Assembly (NCBI RefSeq): GCF_035222375.1
Contig: NW_026946365.1
Coordinates: forward strand, 1,612,001-1,676,000
Length of the DNA stretch: 64,000 bases
Source of the DNA: Podospora pseudocomata
Lineage: Eukaryota > Ascomycota > Sordariomycetes > Sordariales > Podosporaceae
Direction of reading: 5' to 3'
Positions 11,910-23,190 of this stretch are shown piece by piece. The notes under the pieces were generated by a model. It was not told the origin of the DNA. It ran no database searches and worked only from the letters and a program-made list of their open reading frames with translations. Position numbers and translations under genes: made by a program. Position 1 is the first letter of the stretch. Each line of letters opens with the position of its first letter.

Positions 11910-13717
11910 GAAGCTGATTGTTATATTTGTGAGAAAAAGGTCTCCTTCGACCCATCAAACCCCTACCGTCGAAAATCCTCCCTCGTCACCTCCTCCCGCT
12001 CTCACATCTCCCCGGGTGTTATCCAGCGCATCCACCAACAGCAACAGTCTAATCCTAACCATAGATGCCCCCGCCGACAACAATCAAAGCCGGAATGCCT
12101 AGTTCATCAATTTCTCGAATCCCACAAACTCAACCTTGATGACACGGCACCACAGCCAGCAGCGGACGAGGATGTAGAGGTGGAGGATGTCTCCTCTTCG
12201 TCTGGGCTGAATGAAGTGGTCGACTCCAAAACCGCAATCCCAGTTAATAAACCCCCCAAGCGACGCCCACAACCACAACCCTCCCCCGAGGCAAAGTGCC
12301 AACTCCTATCCGCCACCGAAGACGACGAGCCCGCCACTGACGAAGGGCAGCCAGACCAGACGATATGGCAGAGGGAGATGTTGGCTATGCCGAGGACTAC
12401 TTCCTCTTTATCACTTTCCCTCTCCTCCCCTAATCCTGAGGACAATCACGAGTTCCTCAACTCGAGGCTGCTGACGAAAAAGCAATTGTCGGATATGGCC
12501 TGGGGGGTGAGGCAGCTGTCTAGGAGACTGGGGTCTGTCCGCCTGAAGTTCAAAGTCAAGAATGTTTTTCTCTTGACAAAGATTTATGACAAGGATCTGG
12601 TGGATAAGACGAGGGAGTTGGTGAAGTGGCTGCTTGATGAGGAGCACAGGGGGGAGAGGTATGTCGTGTTTGTGGATTCTGCGTTGGAACAGAATAAGAG
12701 GTTTGACAAGGAGGGTTTGCTGAGGGAGATTGCTGGGGACAGAAAAGAGGATGGGGACGTGAGGGGGCGGTTGAGGTTTTGGAATGAGGACATGTGCAGA
12801 CGGAGGGCGAATATGTTTGATTTTGTGGTTACGCTGGGGGGGGATGGGACGGTGTTGTATGCTAGTTGGTTGTTTCAGAGGATTGTTCCGCCGGTGCTGT
12901 CTTTTGCGTTGGGGAGTCTGGGGTTCCTGACAAAGTTTGACTTTGAGGATCATGAGGAGATATTGGGGGGCGCGTTTGAGGAGGGGGTGACGGTTAGTTT
13001 GAGGTTGAGGTTCGAGGGGACGGTGATGAGGAGTATTCCGCGGAGGCAGATAACCGAGGGGGAGGATGGGGAGGAGGACGGGGAGAGGGATTTGGTGGAG
13101 GAGCTGGTTGGGGAGGAGAAGGATGATGAGAGGACGCATAGGCCAGATGGGACGTGGGAGGTGCTGAACGAGCTGGTGGTGGATCGGGGGCCGAATCCTA
13201 GTATGTATCTTCTCTTTGGGGCTCAGGACATGTTGTGTATGCTAACGGGAGAAAAGCAATGTCCAACATTGAAATATTTGGCGACGACGAGCACTTCACC
13301 TCTGTCTCTGCGGACGGGGTGTGTGTTTCCACACCTACGGGTTCGACAGCGTATAACCTCGCGGCAGGGGGGTCGCTTTGCCACCCTGAGAATCCCGTCA
13401 TGTTGGTCACGCCCATTTGTGCTCATACACTGTCTTTTAGGCCGATTATCCTGCCTGATACGATTGTGCTCAGGATAGGGGTGCCGTTTAATGCCCGGAC
13501 GAGCTCCTGGGCGAGCTTTGATGGGCGGGAGAGGGTGGAACTGAGGCCGGGGGATTACGTGACGATTAGTGCGAGCAGGTTCCCCTTTGCGTGCGTGCAG
13601 CCTCATAGACCGCATGGGAGGCGGTCGGGGGATTGGATCAACAGCATCAGTGCCAAGTTGGGGTGGAATACGAGGCAGGCGAGGCAGAAGCCGATGAAGG
13701 GGTGGGAGGGTTCTTAG
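11741..13717 (+). CDS. NAD kinase (ATP-NAD kinase), 604 aa, three exons
   Basis: Phosphorylates NAD to NADP using ATP. Yeast homologues are Utr1, Yef1 (cytosol) and Pos5 (mitochondria). Exons 11741-11833, about 11940-13200 and 13257-13717 join in frame to 605 codons. The catalytic GGDGT motif lies at about 331-335 (VTLGGDGTVLYAS), followed by SFALGSLGFLTKFDF, the conserved NELVVDRGPNP and the family motif STPTGSTAYNLAAGG at about 475-489. The first ~260 residues are low-complexity and specific to the fungal protein. There is no clear mitochondrial presequence, so a cytosolic Utr1 type is more likely. Both introns appear to end in AAG rather than CAG or TAG. The second follows a perfect GCTAAC branch site; the first boundary is less certain because of a CAA repeat. 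Coding C-richness turns to strong G-richness near 12440. No gene symbol is assigned because the paralogue type is not resolved. Confidence 0.93.
11879..11909. repeat. (ACA/CAA)n repeat in NAD kinase intron 1
   Basis: About ten CAA-type units lie between the 5' splice site at 11834 and the proposed acceptor near 11939. One flanking frame has an in-frame stop just before the repeat, so I place the repeat in the intron. Read as exon it would add a Gln run. Transcript data would settle this. Confidence 0.8.
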
Positions 13718-14169
13718 ATGCTCTTGGAGAAACCTAGAGAGGGCTTTTTAGAGAGATATTGGACTGGCGTTTGCGTGGTAGGTGCTCTTTGACATATCTC
13801 AAGACACTGATTCCAAGACGGTGTAAGGAGATGGGAAATGTGGATTCTAGCGAGGCGTTAGGGTGATCAGCGAGCCTAGCGGGGATATATCAATGATGTA
13901 ACAAGTAATGAGAATGTCTTAAAGAACAAACGCAGTTGATGATAGAGATGGAAGGTGTAATGTTGGAGATGATGTCAATGTGTGAGAGCGCACGGGCCAT
14001 GTGGTGTTTATCACTCGTTGCCTACACTGGTAACCTTCTTTCTTCAGCAACACAATCTACAATTTAGCTTTGATACGGACCTCTTCGAAATCTGTCCCTC
14101 TCAGGAAACCCATATCTCCATTTCTCAGTCGAAAACGGGTTTGCCTGAATAGAACTGGTGACAGTGACA
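13718..14169. other. Intergenic, NAD kinase 3' side to PAC4-like 5' side
   Basis: No gene seen. It holds the NAD kinase 3' UTR and the promoter of the next gene in the same direction. Confidence 0.6.
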
Positions 14170-14714
14170 ATGGAGTCAGCAGCAACCAGCAAAACAGCCT
14201 CCTTCTCCCTGCCCCTCCCACACTCCCTCGACAACAGAATCTATGTCAGACTGTCACTCAAGTCCAAAGCCCTGGTGGTGTTTTTGACGACGGCTACGTC
14301 TGAGGAGGCGGGCCAGGCTACACCGTTGGGGTCGTTTGTTTATGCTTTGCCTGATGTATTTTTTTCTTTTTTTCTTTTCCGTTACTCTACAACATACACT
14401 TACTAACTTGGAGACAGCGATACAACCCCTCACAACCCCTCTCAACAGCACTCTGCACGGTGGAACCGACGCTAGAGTTCACGACGAGGATGGCGAGGCT
14501 GCTGGTGAGGAAGATGGGGAATGAGAGGCCGGTGTATGTGGGGAATTCGATCAGCTTTGCGAGCACGGGGTTGGGAGGGGTGATGGAGGAGGAGATGGAG
14601 GGGTTTAAGGCTGTTGTGGTGGGGATTATGGGGGTGTTGAAGAGGTGGGAGGAGGAGGAGGGTGGGCAGAATGGGGTTCGGGAGGGGGTGGAGGGGTTGA
14701 GTGTTTCTTCTTGA
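14170..14714 (+). CDS. Proteasome assembly chaperone 4-like protein, 160 aa, two exons
   Basis: Probably helps assemble the 20S proteasome alpha ring with a PAC3-type partner (Poc4/Irc25-like pair in yeast). Exons 14170-14355 and 14418-14714 join in phase 0 across a 62-nt intron with a CTAAC branch site. After a short polar start comes RIYVRLSLKSKALVVFLTT, a beta-strand pattern of the PAC3/PAC4 fold. A GSFVYALPD strand crosses to exon 2, and the C-terminal half reads FTTRMARLLVRKMGNERPVY then VGNSISFAS. That resembles human PSMG4 near its RLARKTNKQVFVSYN block. An upstream GTG in the same frame exists, but the ATG at 14170 is the sensible start. A Glu/Gly-rich tail follows. The assignment rests on pattern recall and could be another small alpha/beta protein. 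Confidence 0.75.
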
Positions 14715-14730
14715 TGGGATGGTCTTTGGG

Positions 14731-14814
14731 GGTGAGAGGATATTAGGAGTGAGAGGCTATCAGGGGTGAGAGGCTATCAGAGGTGAGAGGCTATCGGGAG
14801 TAAGAGGCTAGTGG
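14731..14814. repeat. 17-bp tandem repeat, five units, in PAC4-like 3' UTR
   Basis: Units of the form GRGTGAGAGGCTATCRG repeat five times starting 16 nt after the stop codon. The three middle units are almost identical and the outer two are worn. The first unit is 16 bp. If transcribed, the 3' UTR would carry a periodic purine-rich array. Confidence 0.88.
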
Positions 14815-16104
14815 GAATGGGCTTGGAACAGTGGCAGCTGATCTTATCATTTCATACAACTCTCTCATAAACCATTCGGACATGTGTCCCACGAACACAG
14901 ATGGAAGGTCATTTGGTCTGGTCTTGACGCTGGCTGATACTACGACGGCACGGAAGGGTGGTAGCTACCAGAGATGTGATAGCTCCGGGAGCGGCAGTGA
15001 AATCTGGGGTATGAGCACCTCTTGAAACAAGGGCATTATAATTTTTGAGGGGAAAAACAAAACAAGTGAAATCATAACAGCTCTCATAGCTTGAAATATT
15101 TCCAGTGTCTCTGTCTATGAGTAGATGTCTAGGTTTGAGAGCTTGATATGTGAACGTTGGTGAGATAAACCCTCTGATTTCGAGATTAACACAGTACTAT
15201 ATTCCAAGATCAGTAAACAATTCCCTTATCCGTCGAAAATAAATATCCATCTTCAACAAGAACGGTCGCAGAGCTCTTGTGAAGAACAGGATAATAAAGA
15301 AAGTCGAGAAAAGCAGGCACGCTGCAGCACGGAAGGTGGCTTGGCGTGGAAGGGTTGCCCTCTCTGGTGGGGCACGGGCACTCAAAAAGTGGCAGAGGAG
15401 GAGCAAAAGGCCAGAGGGGCAGGAGCAGCAGGGCACCGGCGGCGCAAACCTACCGCCCGTATGCAAACGGGCGAGCCACCAACTCGAAGCAGCAGCATCG
15501 CATTTTGAAACAAGGAAACTTGGGAAAAGAACACTCACCCGACACCCAGGCAGCATACAGTGTGCTGCTGACCAACAATAATAGCCCACACCTCAACCCG
15601 AGGTATGTCAGTCAAAACTCCATATCAGATCGAGCTTGAAGATCCCACAGGCCTGGTAGAGGCCGGGAGGCGGCATACGCCTCGTTTCGATTCTTTCTTT
15701 AGATAGCTCTAGTGCCACTCCCTCAGTGTCTTATCCGCACATGGAAACTTTGCGAAGAGCAATGCGGAGGCTAACAATAACGAGCTTCACACCCCACTAG
15801 CCCGGCATCAAAAAGAATAACCACAATAATAACACACACTACTTACTCTACACCTCTGCTCTCTCTTCTTCTCTCTACTACTATTCCTCCACCGTACTTT
15901 CAACCCCCCCAATTCAACCCCCGCCCTCGCGATACACACGGTCGTCGCTTTTTTCAACCAGCGCATCGTCACCACTGACCACAGCAACCCATACCCCGCA
16001 GCCCAGGCGCAACACCAGCGATCTTACCTCCATCCTCATCATAAACACCACCACCACCATTGCCCCCCAGAAAAACACTCAGCAGGACAGAGTCGCCGCC
16101 CGCC
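14815..16104. other. Intergenic 1.3 kb before Kap104
   Basis: No gene seen. The last ~270 bp before 16105 are strongly C- and CT-rich on the plus strand, as in leaders of well-expressed fungal genes. A 130-codon open frame on the minus strand (15197-15589) has no recognisable motif. Confidence 0.55.
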
Positions 16105-19066
16105 ATGAGCTGGCAACCAAACCAGGAGTCCCTCGGGACACTCGCGACATGTCTCCGGGACTCGCTGAGCGGCTTCAACAAGACCGCCCAGAAGCAGGCC
16201 GAAATTGTGAGTTGCGATGGTCGCTGTGGGAAAAAAAAAAAAAAAAATATTGCTGGCGCGCCCAACTGACTGGAGATTGCCGGCGCAGATGCTCACGCAA
16301 GCGAAAGCGAGTCCCGATATCAACAATTACCTGGCATTCATCTTTTCGAGTGCCACTCCAGCGCCGGGCACACCGGTGCAGCAGCCCACCGAATGGCATG
16401 TGGTCCGATCTGCTGCCGCCATCATGCTCAAGAACAACATCAAGAGCAACCTCAAGGGAATCCCCGAAAGCAGTCTCCAGTTGATCAAACTGGCCATTCC
16501 TCTCGGTATCCAGGACACCAACTCTCAGATCCGCAGCTTTGCTGGCAACCTTGCGACCGAAATCGTCCGTTGTGGAGGACTTTACAGCTGGCCTGAGCTC
16601 CTCGAGGTTCTGCTCAAGATGATTGGCAACGAAGGAAACCAGTACTCGAACGAGGCCCAAGAAGGTGCCATGGCCGCCATGTCCAAGATCTGCGAAGACA
16701 ACACCAAGGTTTTGGAACGGGAGCAAAATGGCCAGCGGCCGCTCAACATCCTTCTCCCCAAATTCATCGAGGCTACCAAGAGCCCCCTGCCAAAAGTCCG
16801 CGCTCTGGCCCTCAAGGCCATCAACGAGTTCACCCCAAGGAAAAGCCAGGCCATGCTCAACGTTATCGATACCCTTCTCCAGCATTTGTTTTATCTCTCC
16901 GAAGACAAGTACCCCGATGTGAGGCGAGAGGTGTGCCGCGCCTTTGTCCGGCTAGTTGAGACCCGGCCCGACAAGCTGCTGCCTCATATCGGAGGTTTGG
17001 TCGACTACATCCTTACCCAGCAAAAGAGCGACGACGAGGAGCTCGCCACAGAGGCGGCTGAGTTCTGGTTGGCTGTGGGCGAGCACGACAATCTCTGGCA
17101 GGCCCTTGATCCCTACCTCGGCAAGATCATCCCCGTGCTTCTGGAATGCATGGTGTACAGTCCCGAGGATATTGCTCTCTTGGGAGGCGCGTCCGACGAC
17201 GAAGACGAGGAGGATCGAGAAGAGGATATCAAGCCAAAGTTTGCCAAGAAGAACTTGAAGCGCGGCGCTGCTGGTGCTGAGGAGGGTGAAAGCCAGGAGG
17301 ACAACGGCTACGAGAAGATGGCCGAGGAGGGTCTGGAGGAGGGCGAGATCGACGACGAAGATGAGGACGACGACGGCGATGAGAACCCTGATGAGAAGTG
17401 GACCCTCCGCAAGTGCTCTGCGGCAGCGCTCGACGTTTTTGCTGGCGATTTCGGCGGCAAAGTCTTCCACTCTATTCTCCCCTATCTGCAAACAAACCTG
17501 AAGCACGAGGACTGGCCACGCCGCGAAGCTGCCGTGCTTGCCCTCGGCGCCGTTGCCGATGGCTGCATGGGTGTTGTTGTGCCCCATCTGCCGGAGCTTG
17601 TCCCCTACCTCATCAGCCTCCTTGAGGACCCGGAGCCGGTGGTCCGTATCATCACATGCTGGACCCTGAGCCGGTATTCATCATGGGCTGCGAGCCTCAC
17701 AGACGGGGCCCAGAAACAAAGTTACTTTGAGCCCCTCATGGAGGGCATCCTTCGCAGGATGTTGGACAAGAACAAGAAGGTGCAAGAAGCGGGTGCCTCA
17801 GCCATGGCCACCCTTGAGGAAAAGGCCGGCAAACAGTTGGAACCGTACTGCGGGCCGATCATCCAGCAGTTTGTTCTATGCTTCAGCAAATACAAGGACA
17901 AGAACAGATGGGTTCTCTATGACTGCGTCCAGACGCTGGCCGAGCATATTGGACCGGTTCTGGCTCGCCCCGAGCTTGCTGGCCAGCTCATGCCCACCAT
18001 CATCGACAGATGGCAAAGAGTACCAGATCAGTCGCGGGAAATGTTCCCCTTGCTAGAGTGCCTATCCTACATCGCCATGGCGCTCGGGGATGCCTTTACT
18101 CCTTATGCCGAGCCGATCTTCAACAGATGTGTCAACATCATTCACCAAAACCTCGAGCAGTCCATGCACGCCAAAACAAATGCCAACTTTGATCAGCCTG
18201 ACAAGGACTTTTTGGTCACCAGTCTTGATCTTTTGAGCGCTATCATCCAGGCCCTGGACAACGCCAAGGCGGCAGAGCTTGTTACAAGAAGCCAACCGGC
18301 CTTCTTTGAGCTCTTGAGCTTCTGCATGGAGGATCCTTCCGACGAGGTGCAGCAGTCGGCCTACGCCCTGGTTGGTGACTGCTCAAAGTATGTCCCCGAG
18401 CAGCTGAGGCCGTTCATCCACAAGATCTTCACCATTCTGGTCAAGAAGCTCGACCTGGACGACATCTTGGACGAGGAGATTGACAGCAGCTTTAGCGTTG
18501 TTAACAACGCCTGCTGGAGCGCCGGCGAGGTGGCGATGCAGTTCAAGGAGGAGATGGCGCCGTTCGTACCAGAGTTGCTGCGGAGGTTCGTCGAGATCAT
18601 CTCCAATCCTGGTGTGCCTGGCGGCGTGGTCGAGAACGCCGCGATCGCGTTGGGCAGACTGGGTCTCTTCCATGCCGCCATCATCGCGCCTCACCTTCCC
18701 AAGTTTGCGCACGAGTTCCTCACCGTCATGGACGAGGTCGACACATCGGAGGAGAAGGCGACTGCTTTTAGGGGATTCTGCAACGTCGTCGCTCAGAACC
18801 CACAGTCGATTGAGAATGTGCTGCTGGCTTTCTTTTCGTCGATTGCGAGGTACCAGGACTTGAAGCTGCGCAACCCCATCAAGCAGGAGTTGCATGAGGC
18901 TTTCTTGAGTGTAAGCTTTCTTCCTTGCATTGGTTGTTGTGTTAGATGCTAATAAACACGACAGGTCCTCAAGATCTACCAGCAATTGATTCCGGGGTTC
19001 GTCGATTTCCTCAACAAGCTCCCGCCACAAGACCAGCAAGCACTCAAGACGACATATGGTCTCTAG
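16105..19066 (+). CDS. Importin beta-2 / transportin (Kap104), 941 aa, three exons
   Basis: A HEAT-repeat karyopherin that imports PY-NLS cargoes such as mRNA-binding proteins and releases them on binding RanGTP in the nucleus. Exons 16105-16206, 16289-18910 and 18965-19066 join in phase 0. The N-terminus (MSWQPNQESLGTLATCL) matches the transportin pattern MxWxPxxxxLxxI. LKNNIKSN and SKICEDNTKVLE are recognisable early-repeat motifs, and RPLNILLPKF matches the RPLNIMIPKF segment of human transportin. A long acidic insert at about 335-400 corresponds to the transportin H8 loop that couples Ran binding to cargo release. It is followed by EKWTLRKCSAAALD. The length matches the family. Intron 1 holds a 15-A run. 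Codon use is strongly C-biased, which suggests high expression. Confidence 0.95.
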
Positions 19067-20666
19067 GATCAAGGTTATTGCCGTGGCAGAGTCTAAGCGC
19101 TAGCTGCATTGTGGGCTTGGATTCACCAACGGACGGTGAATGTCATCGGGGTTCGCGAAGGGTAGATTCTCACCATCATTGCTACTGCTGTTGCTACTGC
19201 TCTGATCGTGTATTCTTTCATGACGAGAGAGAGATGAGTGGGGATTTAATAGAAACACAATGTGTCCCTGGCAGCAGCTCATAGGTACCCCCATTCTTGT
19301 TTCCCGAATCATCAACCCAACAACACATGGCACGTTTCACGAATGAAAATCATGTCCCCCATCCTCTTAGCGGAAGAAACATCATTACATAAGTAGATAG
19401 TCCGGTTTTTACTCTTTTCTTTCTTTCTTTTTATTTTTTTCCAGCTTTGCGGACTTTTCAAAAGGAAAGAAGACAGAGAAAGTGTATACCATACCCTTGC
19501 GCTCTTTTTTTGATGGTGGTTAATTTGGAGTGATTGATGGTTTTGGTAGTAGGTAGGTTTCTTTGAGATTGTTGATATCTTGATGGATTTGTTGCGTGTC
19601 TTTCTTAGGTAAATGGTGTGTGACTTTTGTGATTTTTTTTTTTTTGCTTGTGAGCTGGAGTGGGGAGATGATGATGAGTTGGTTACACAGTGAGGGTGTT
19701 GAGTTGTGTTCAGCGGAGGCAGAGTCGGGGTTTGTTTATTTCTACCAAGTGGAGAGCAGGTGAGGGAACGATAAAGAAGAGGAAGCATTTGTGAAAGTAG
19801 CGAAGAGGGTTGGCAGTGTCATTAACGAGAGGGTGTGGACTTTTGAAGGTGGAATAGGAGAGGAGGGAGGACACTACAAAGGGAGTTGGGCTTGTGTGGA
19901 AATAGGCCTCATGAAAGGATGGGCAGAGGAGGTGGATAAAACATTGAAGGAAATGTAATCAAAAGAGGAGGAACATTGACAAGGCAAAAGCATTTGTCAT
20001 GGGTGGTGGACCTGATTGGAAGGGTCAAAAAATGGTAGATGGTATTTTTCTTTCCTCGAGTCTTTAGATAGGAAACAACTTTAGCATAGCACGACAACAG
20101 TAGATAGGTATATAGCGTTAGGTAGATAAAAACTTTACTCGGTGTTTTGTAAATAGTACATGTAGTTCATCTACTCCAGATAATGTCCCTTTTCCCCTTG
20201 CGCTACTTTCCTTTTAGGAATCCAACCCCTTTCTTGTTGCACATACCTGAGTAAATAACCACCTACCCATTCTTCTTGCCCTGGAGCTAGGACACCTTCT
20301 CCACAGATGCCCCCGAGTGATGTTGGTACCAGAACACACCTTGGAAAGGTATTCGGTGTCCTACCGACCTCTGTCAGATAATGACTTTGGAGGTGTCTCT
20401 ACAAGTTCCACAAACCATCTACCAACCTTGTTCTGAGGATGGTCAGCCGACATGCCGTCCAACGATCTGCTTAATACCAAGGGAAGCACGACAATCGCAT
20501 ATCAAGTGGTGCAACAATATACAATAGAGAACTACAATTTCCTATATTCCTTTCCCCTTAGTATTCCCCTTACCTGAAACCAAAACCAAGTATTATACAA
20601 AGGTCAACAGTACCCTATCAAACAAATTCTATCATCCGGCATCCGGCATCCCTCGAGTCCATCACC
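19067..20666. other. Intergenic 1.6 kb after Kap104
   Basis: No gene seen. It contains the Kap104 3' UTR, T-rich runs near 19420-19440 and 19627-19646, and generally lower GC than the genes. It leads into the decayed island. Confidence 0.55.
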
Positions 20667-21783
20667 TCAAACCCTGCCGTTGCTTATCCCGCTTCCCAGA
20701 ACCTCATCATTCGCCTCATCCCCCACCTTCCACGTATGCAACAACATCTTCTCGACAATCTTCACACAAGTCCAGGCGCAGCCAACGGCGAGAGTCCAGG
20801 CCGAATCCTCATGGACATAGTTGTGAACGACTCAGATACCTGTGCAAGTGTCGGGACAAACTTTGTGGCTCTCCTCCTCCACTTCTACCTCAGGGGAGTC
20901 AAGTATGAGGCTGAAACACCAGTTTTCACGCCGAAAGATGGATTCTATGATGGCGGTTCCGCTGTCTTGAGGAAGCACAGATCCCCGAGCAGGAAATAAC
21001 TACTTGTCGCCGGCGGGTGTTCGTGCTCCGAGACCACCAGCATTGACGATGATGTCAGCTCGGAACTCACGCATGAGTTTTTCCCCCTGTAGATGAAGAA
21101 TCTCCCTTGATCTCACGGGTCGCGGAGATTGCTTCCTTGAACCTGACGGTCTTCATCAAGAATTCCATAGCGGTATGAGTGTCTATAGCCGGCGCCTCGT
21201 GTCTGTAGCCTCATTTCAGCCTAACTGGGCCAAGATAGTTTGTTGCACTCGGGGCGTCCTCCCATTTTCGAAACTCGAATGTATTCCAGTCTTCAAATGG
21301 AAGGCTTCGATAACCAGCCTTAAACTTGCCGCGGAAGTCTCCATACCCGGTGTCCAGGCGCGCAATAGCTTGCAACTTTCTGTGGTGTTCGCGCGCATTC
21401 TCCTGAGTTTGGCTGTCAGCCCCCTGCCTGCTATCCTTATGACTGTGATGGGAAGACTGATACAGTGCGATCATTCTGGCTCCGAACTCTTCCAGCTGAC
21501 TTTTCTTGGCTAAGTGCTCATAGAACAGAAAGCTGTGCATCGCCCACAACCGAGCCTGCGCGGGCTCGGGGAACGCGACCGCAGGAGCCCGGTTCTCTGA
21601 CAAGCGACGACCACTTGGGGGGTACTCCCACAGAGCTCCAGCAGTCTGAGAACACATAGAACCATCCTTGTTTGCATCCTCCCCGTACCATTCTTTGGCA
21701 GCAACCGAGACACGATAACCCCTATCCAGAAGAATCCAGGCTGTCATCAATCCACTGACACCACCTCCGATGATGAGGACCAT
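20667..21783 (-). pseudogene. Decayed D-amino-acid-oxidase-type FAD oxidoreductase gene
   Basis: An intact member would oxidatively deaminate D-amino acids using FAD, often in peroxisomes. The minus strand starts with the dinucleotide-binding motif MVLIIGGGVSGLMTAWILLD (21783 down), then TAGALWEYPP and NTFEFRKWED. After an in-frame TGA near 21211 the same frame goes on as GYRHEAPAIDTHTAMEFLMK. A frame change then leads to KLMREFRADIIVNAGGLGAR, another to FPARGSVL, and finally VVHNY followed by WTLAVGCAWTCVK, the family's C-terminal block (usually HNYGHGG-G-T). Here the glycine-rich part reads VHEDSAW. Only about 50 codons separate ARGSVL from VVHNY, so part of the central substrate region also seems missing. 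With one stop, at least two frame changes and a short deletion, the gene is almost certainly dead. Confidence 0.78.
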
Positions 21784-21988
21784 CTTGTTGTTGTTTTTGT
21801 TGTTTTCGGTGAACTCTTGAGCGAGTCGATTGGTAGCACCAATGATAGAATCTGCATCAATCTATGAGTTTCATCCCTCTGGTACAAACATCCTCGGCAT
21901 TCTCGAGGATACTTTGCTTCCGTCGGTTTGAAGCCTCAAGCAAGCATCACAAGCCCCTTGGGTGGCACGCGTAATCCTGTGGGAGGAA

Positions 21989-22405
21989 CTAGCGGCGGTG
22001 CCCAGCAGCTCCGCGTACTCCCGAAACTTGCAGAAACCGTAGGAGCATAGTCATTGTAGTCTTGTAGTCACCAAATATAACATCATTGGCCCTGGCGACG
22101 ATCGACTTGGAAATGTTGATGGCGGAGTGGTGATAGTAGGTGGCGGGCTTGATCAGACGGTCAGTGCTGGCTCCCTGGAAATCATCCGGCTTGGACAGGA
22201 GTGTTTCTTGTTCAAACTCTTTAATGAATGTGTTGAGATAATCCATAGCCATACAAGCCTTACTGTAGACGATCTGGGTGTCCTGCCACAATCCATGGGA
22301 ATCACGGTCTTCTCTGGCGAGCTCGGCATACGAAGTCGAGCGTCTGGAGAGCGAGAGGGCACCTGTCCCGTCCTTAGATGGGAGTGGGACTTGGATGATC
22401 GGCAT
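21989..22405 (-). CDS. Unrecognised 138-aa ORF, possibly a fragment
   Basis: The frame runs from an ATG at 22405 to a stop at 21989. It begins MPIIQVPLPSKDGTGALSLS, then SYAELAREDRDSHGLWQDTQ and a helical stretch around KACMAMDYLNTFIKEFEQE. Amino-acid make-up looks protein-like rather than random, but I cannot name a family. It lies about 200 bp upstream of the dead oxidoreductase on the same strand. The tail after TMTMLL looks like a frame run-on, so this may be the 5' part of a longer, spliced or broken gene. Function unknown. Confidence 0.45.
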   Translation of the reverse strand: MPIIQVPLPSKDGTGALSLSRRSTSYAELAREDRDSHGLWQDTQIVYSKACMAMDYLNTFIKEFEQETLLSKPDDFQGASTDRLIKPATYYHHSAINISKSIVARANDVIFGDYKTTMTMLLRFLQVSGVRGAAGHRR

Positions 22406-23190
22406 GGTTGCTAGGTTGGACTAAGTGGATGAAAGCCGTAGAGTGCAAATGTGGGGAGGCATGAGTTGTGATGTTGAACGGTGGGTGGTTGTCGAGTATG
22501 CTTTTTCTGACCAATCCAGATGATCATCAGATACGACCAAAATAGAAAAAAGAGGTTGGTTCGAAGTTTGGGAGGAAGTCGTGAAAGTTTGTTTGAGGGA
22601 GAATTAATGAGGGTGCGTGGTGAGGTTGCAGGAGTGACTCGGCTCGACTCTTGCAAACCGTTAGTGGTTTTGACAATGTGAGAGCCAGTTTTCGAGAGAA
22701 GAAAAATAAAAAGGTTCTCCAGGAATAATCAGGCATCAGTGCGAAATTGTTCCTCAAGCCAACAGTATTGCGCAATTGCTCTAGGGCTTGTGGGCATGTT
22801 TGTTCCTTCCCGGGTTGGAAACCAGTCAGTCGCTCTTTCCCTGTGGGAGCAAAGGGCATGAAAACATGATCCGTCAAGTGGAACTGTGACCACACGGCTA
22901 CCTGGACCGCTGCAGTGATACAGTTGATCTCACAGTGAGAGGTTACAGGTATTTTAAGATGGCCTTTCAGCTAAGGCCAGTGATGCGTATGGTGAAGGAC
23001 ATGAAAGCAGACATGCGTTAACAACACCGTAGTAAGACTTCGAACCCAGGGATTCACGCCATGGGTTCTTTCATATATCAACACGAGCCCAAATTCAAGG
23101 TTATTCTTATTCACCGCAAGATTTGCGTACTCAGGGGCGGGCAAGCAAGTCAGTAAACAAAGGAAGACGTACATAGCCCAGTACTTGCCG
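22406..23190. other. Low-GC spacer inside the decayed island
   Basis: No gene seen. Open frames on the minus strand (22527-22895 and 22971-23315) have no recognisable motif. The second overlaps the diverged repeats that follow. Confidence 0.5.

Noticed and set aside
16175-16885. 236-codon minus-strand frame
   Set aside because: Antisense shadow of Kap104 exon 2.
20736-20999. 87-codon plus-strand frame
   Set aside because: It lies antisense to the decayed oxidoreductase, whose minus-strand motifs (FPARGSVL, VVHNY, WTLAVGCA) explain the sequence.
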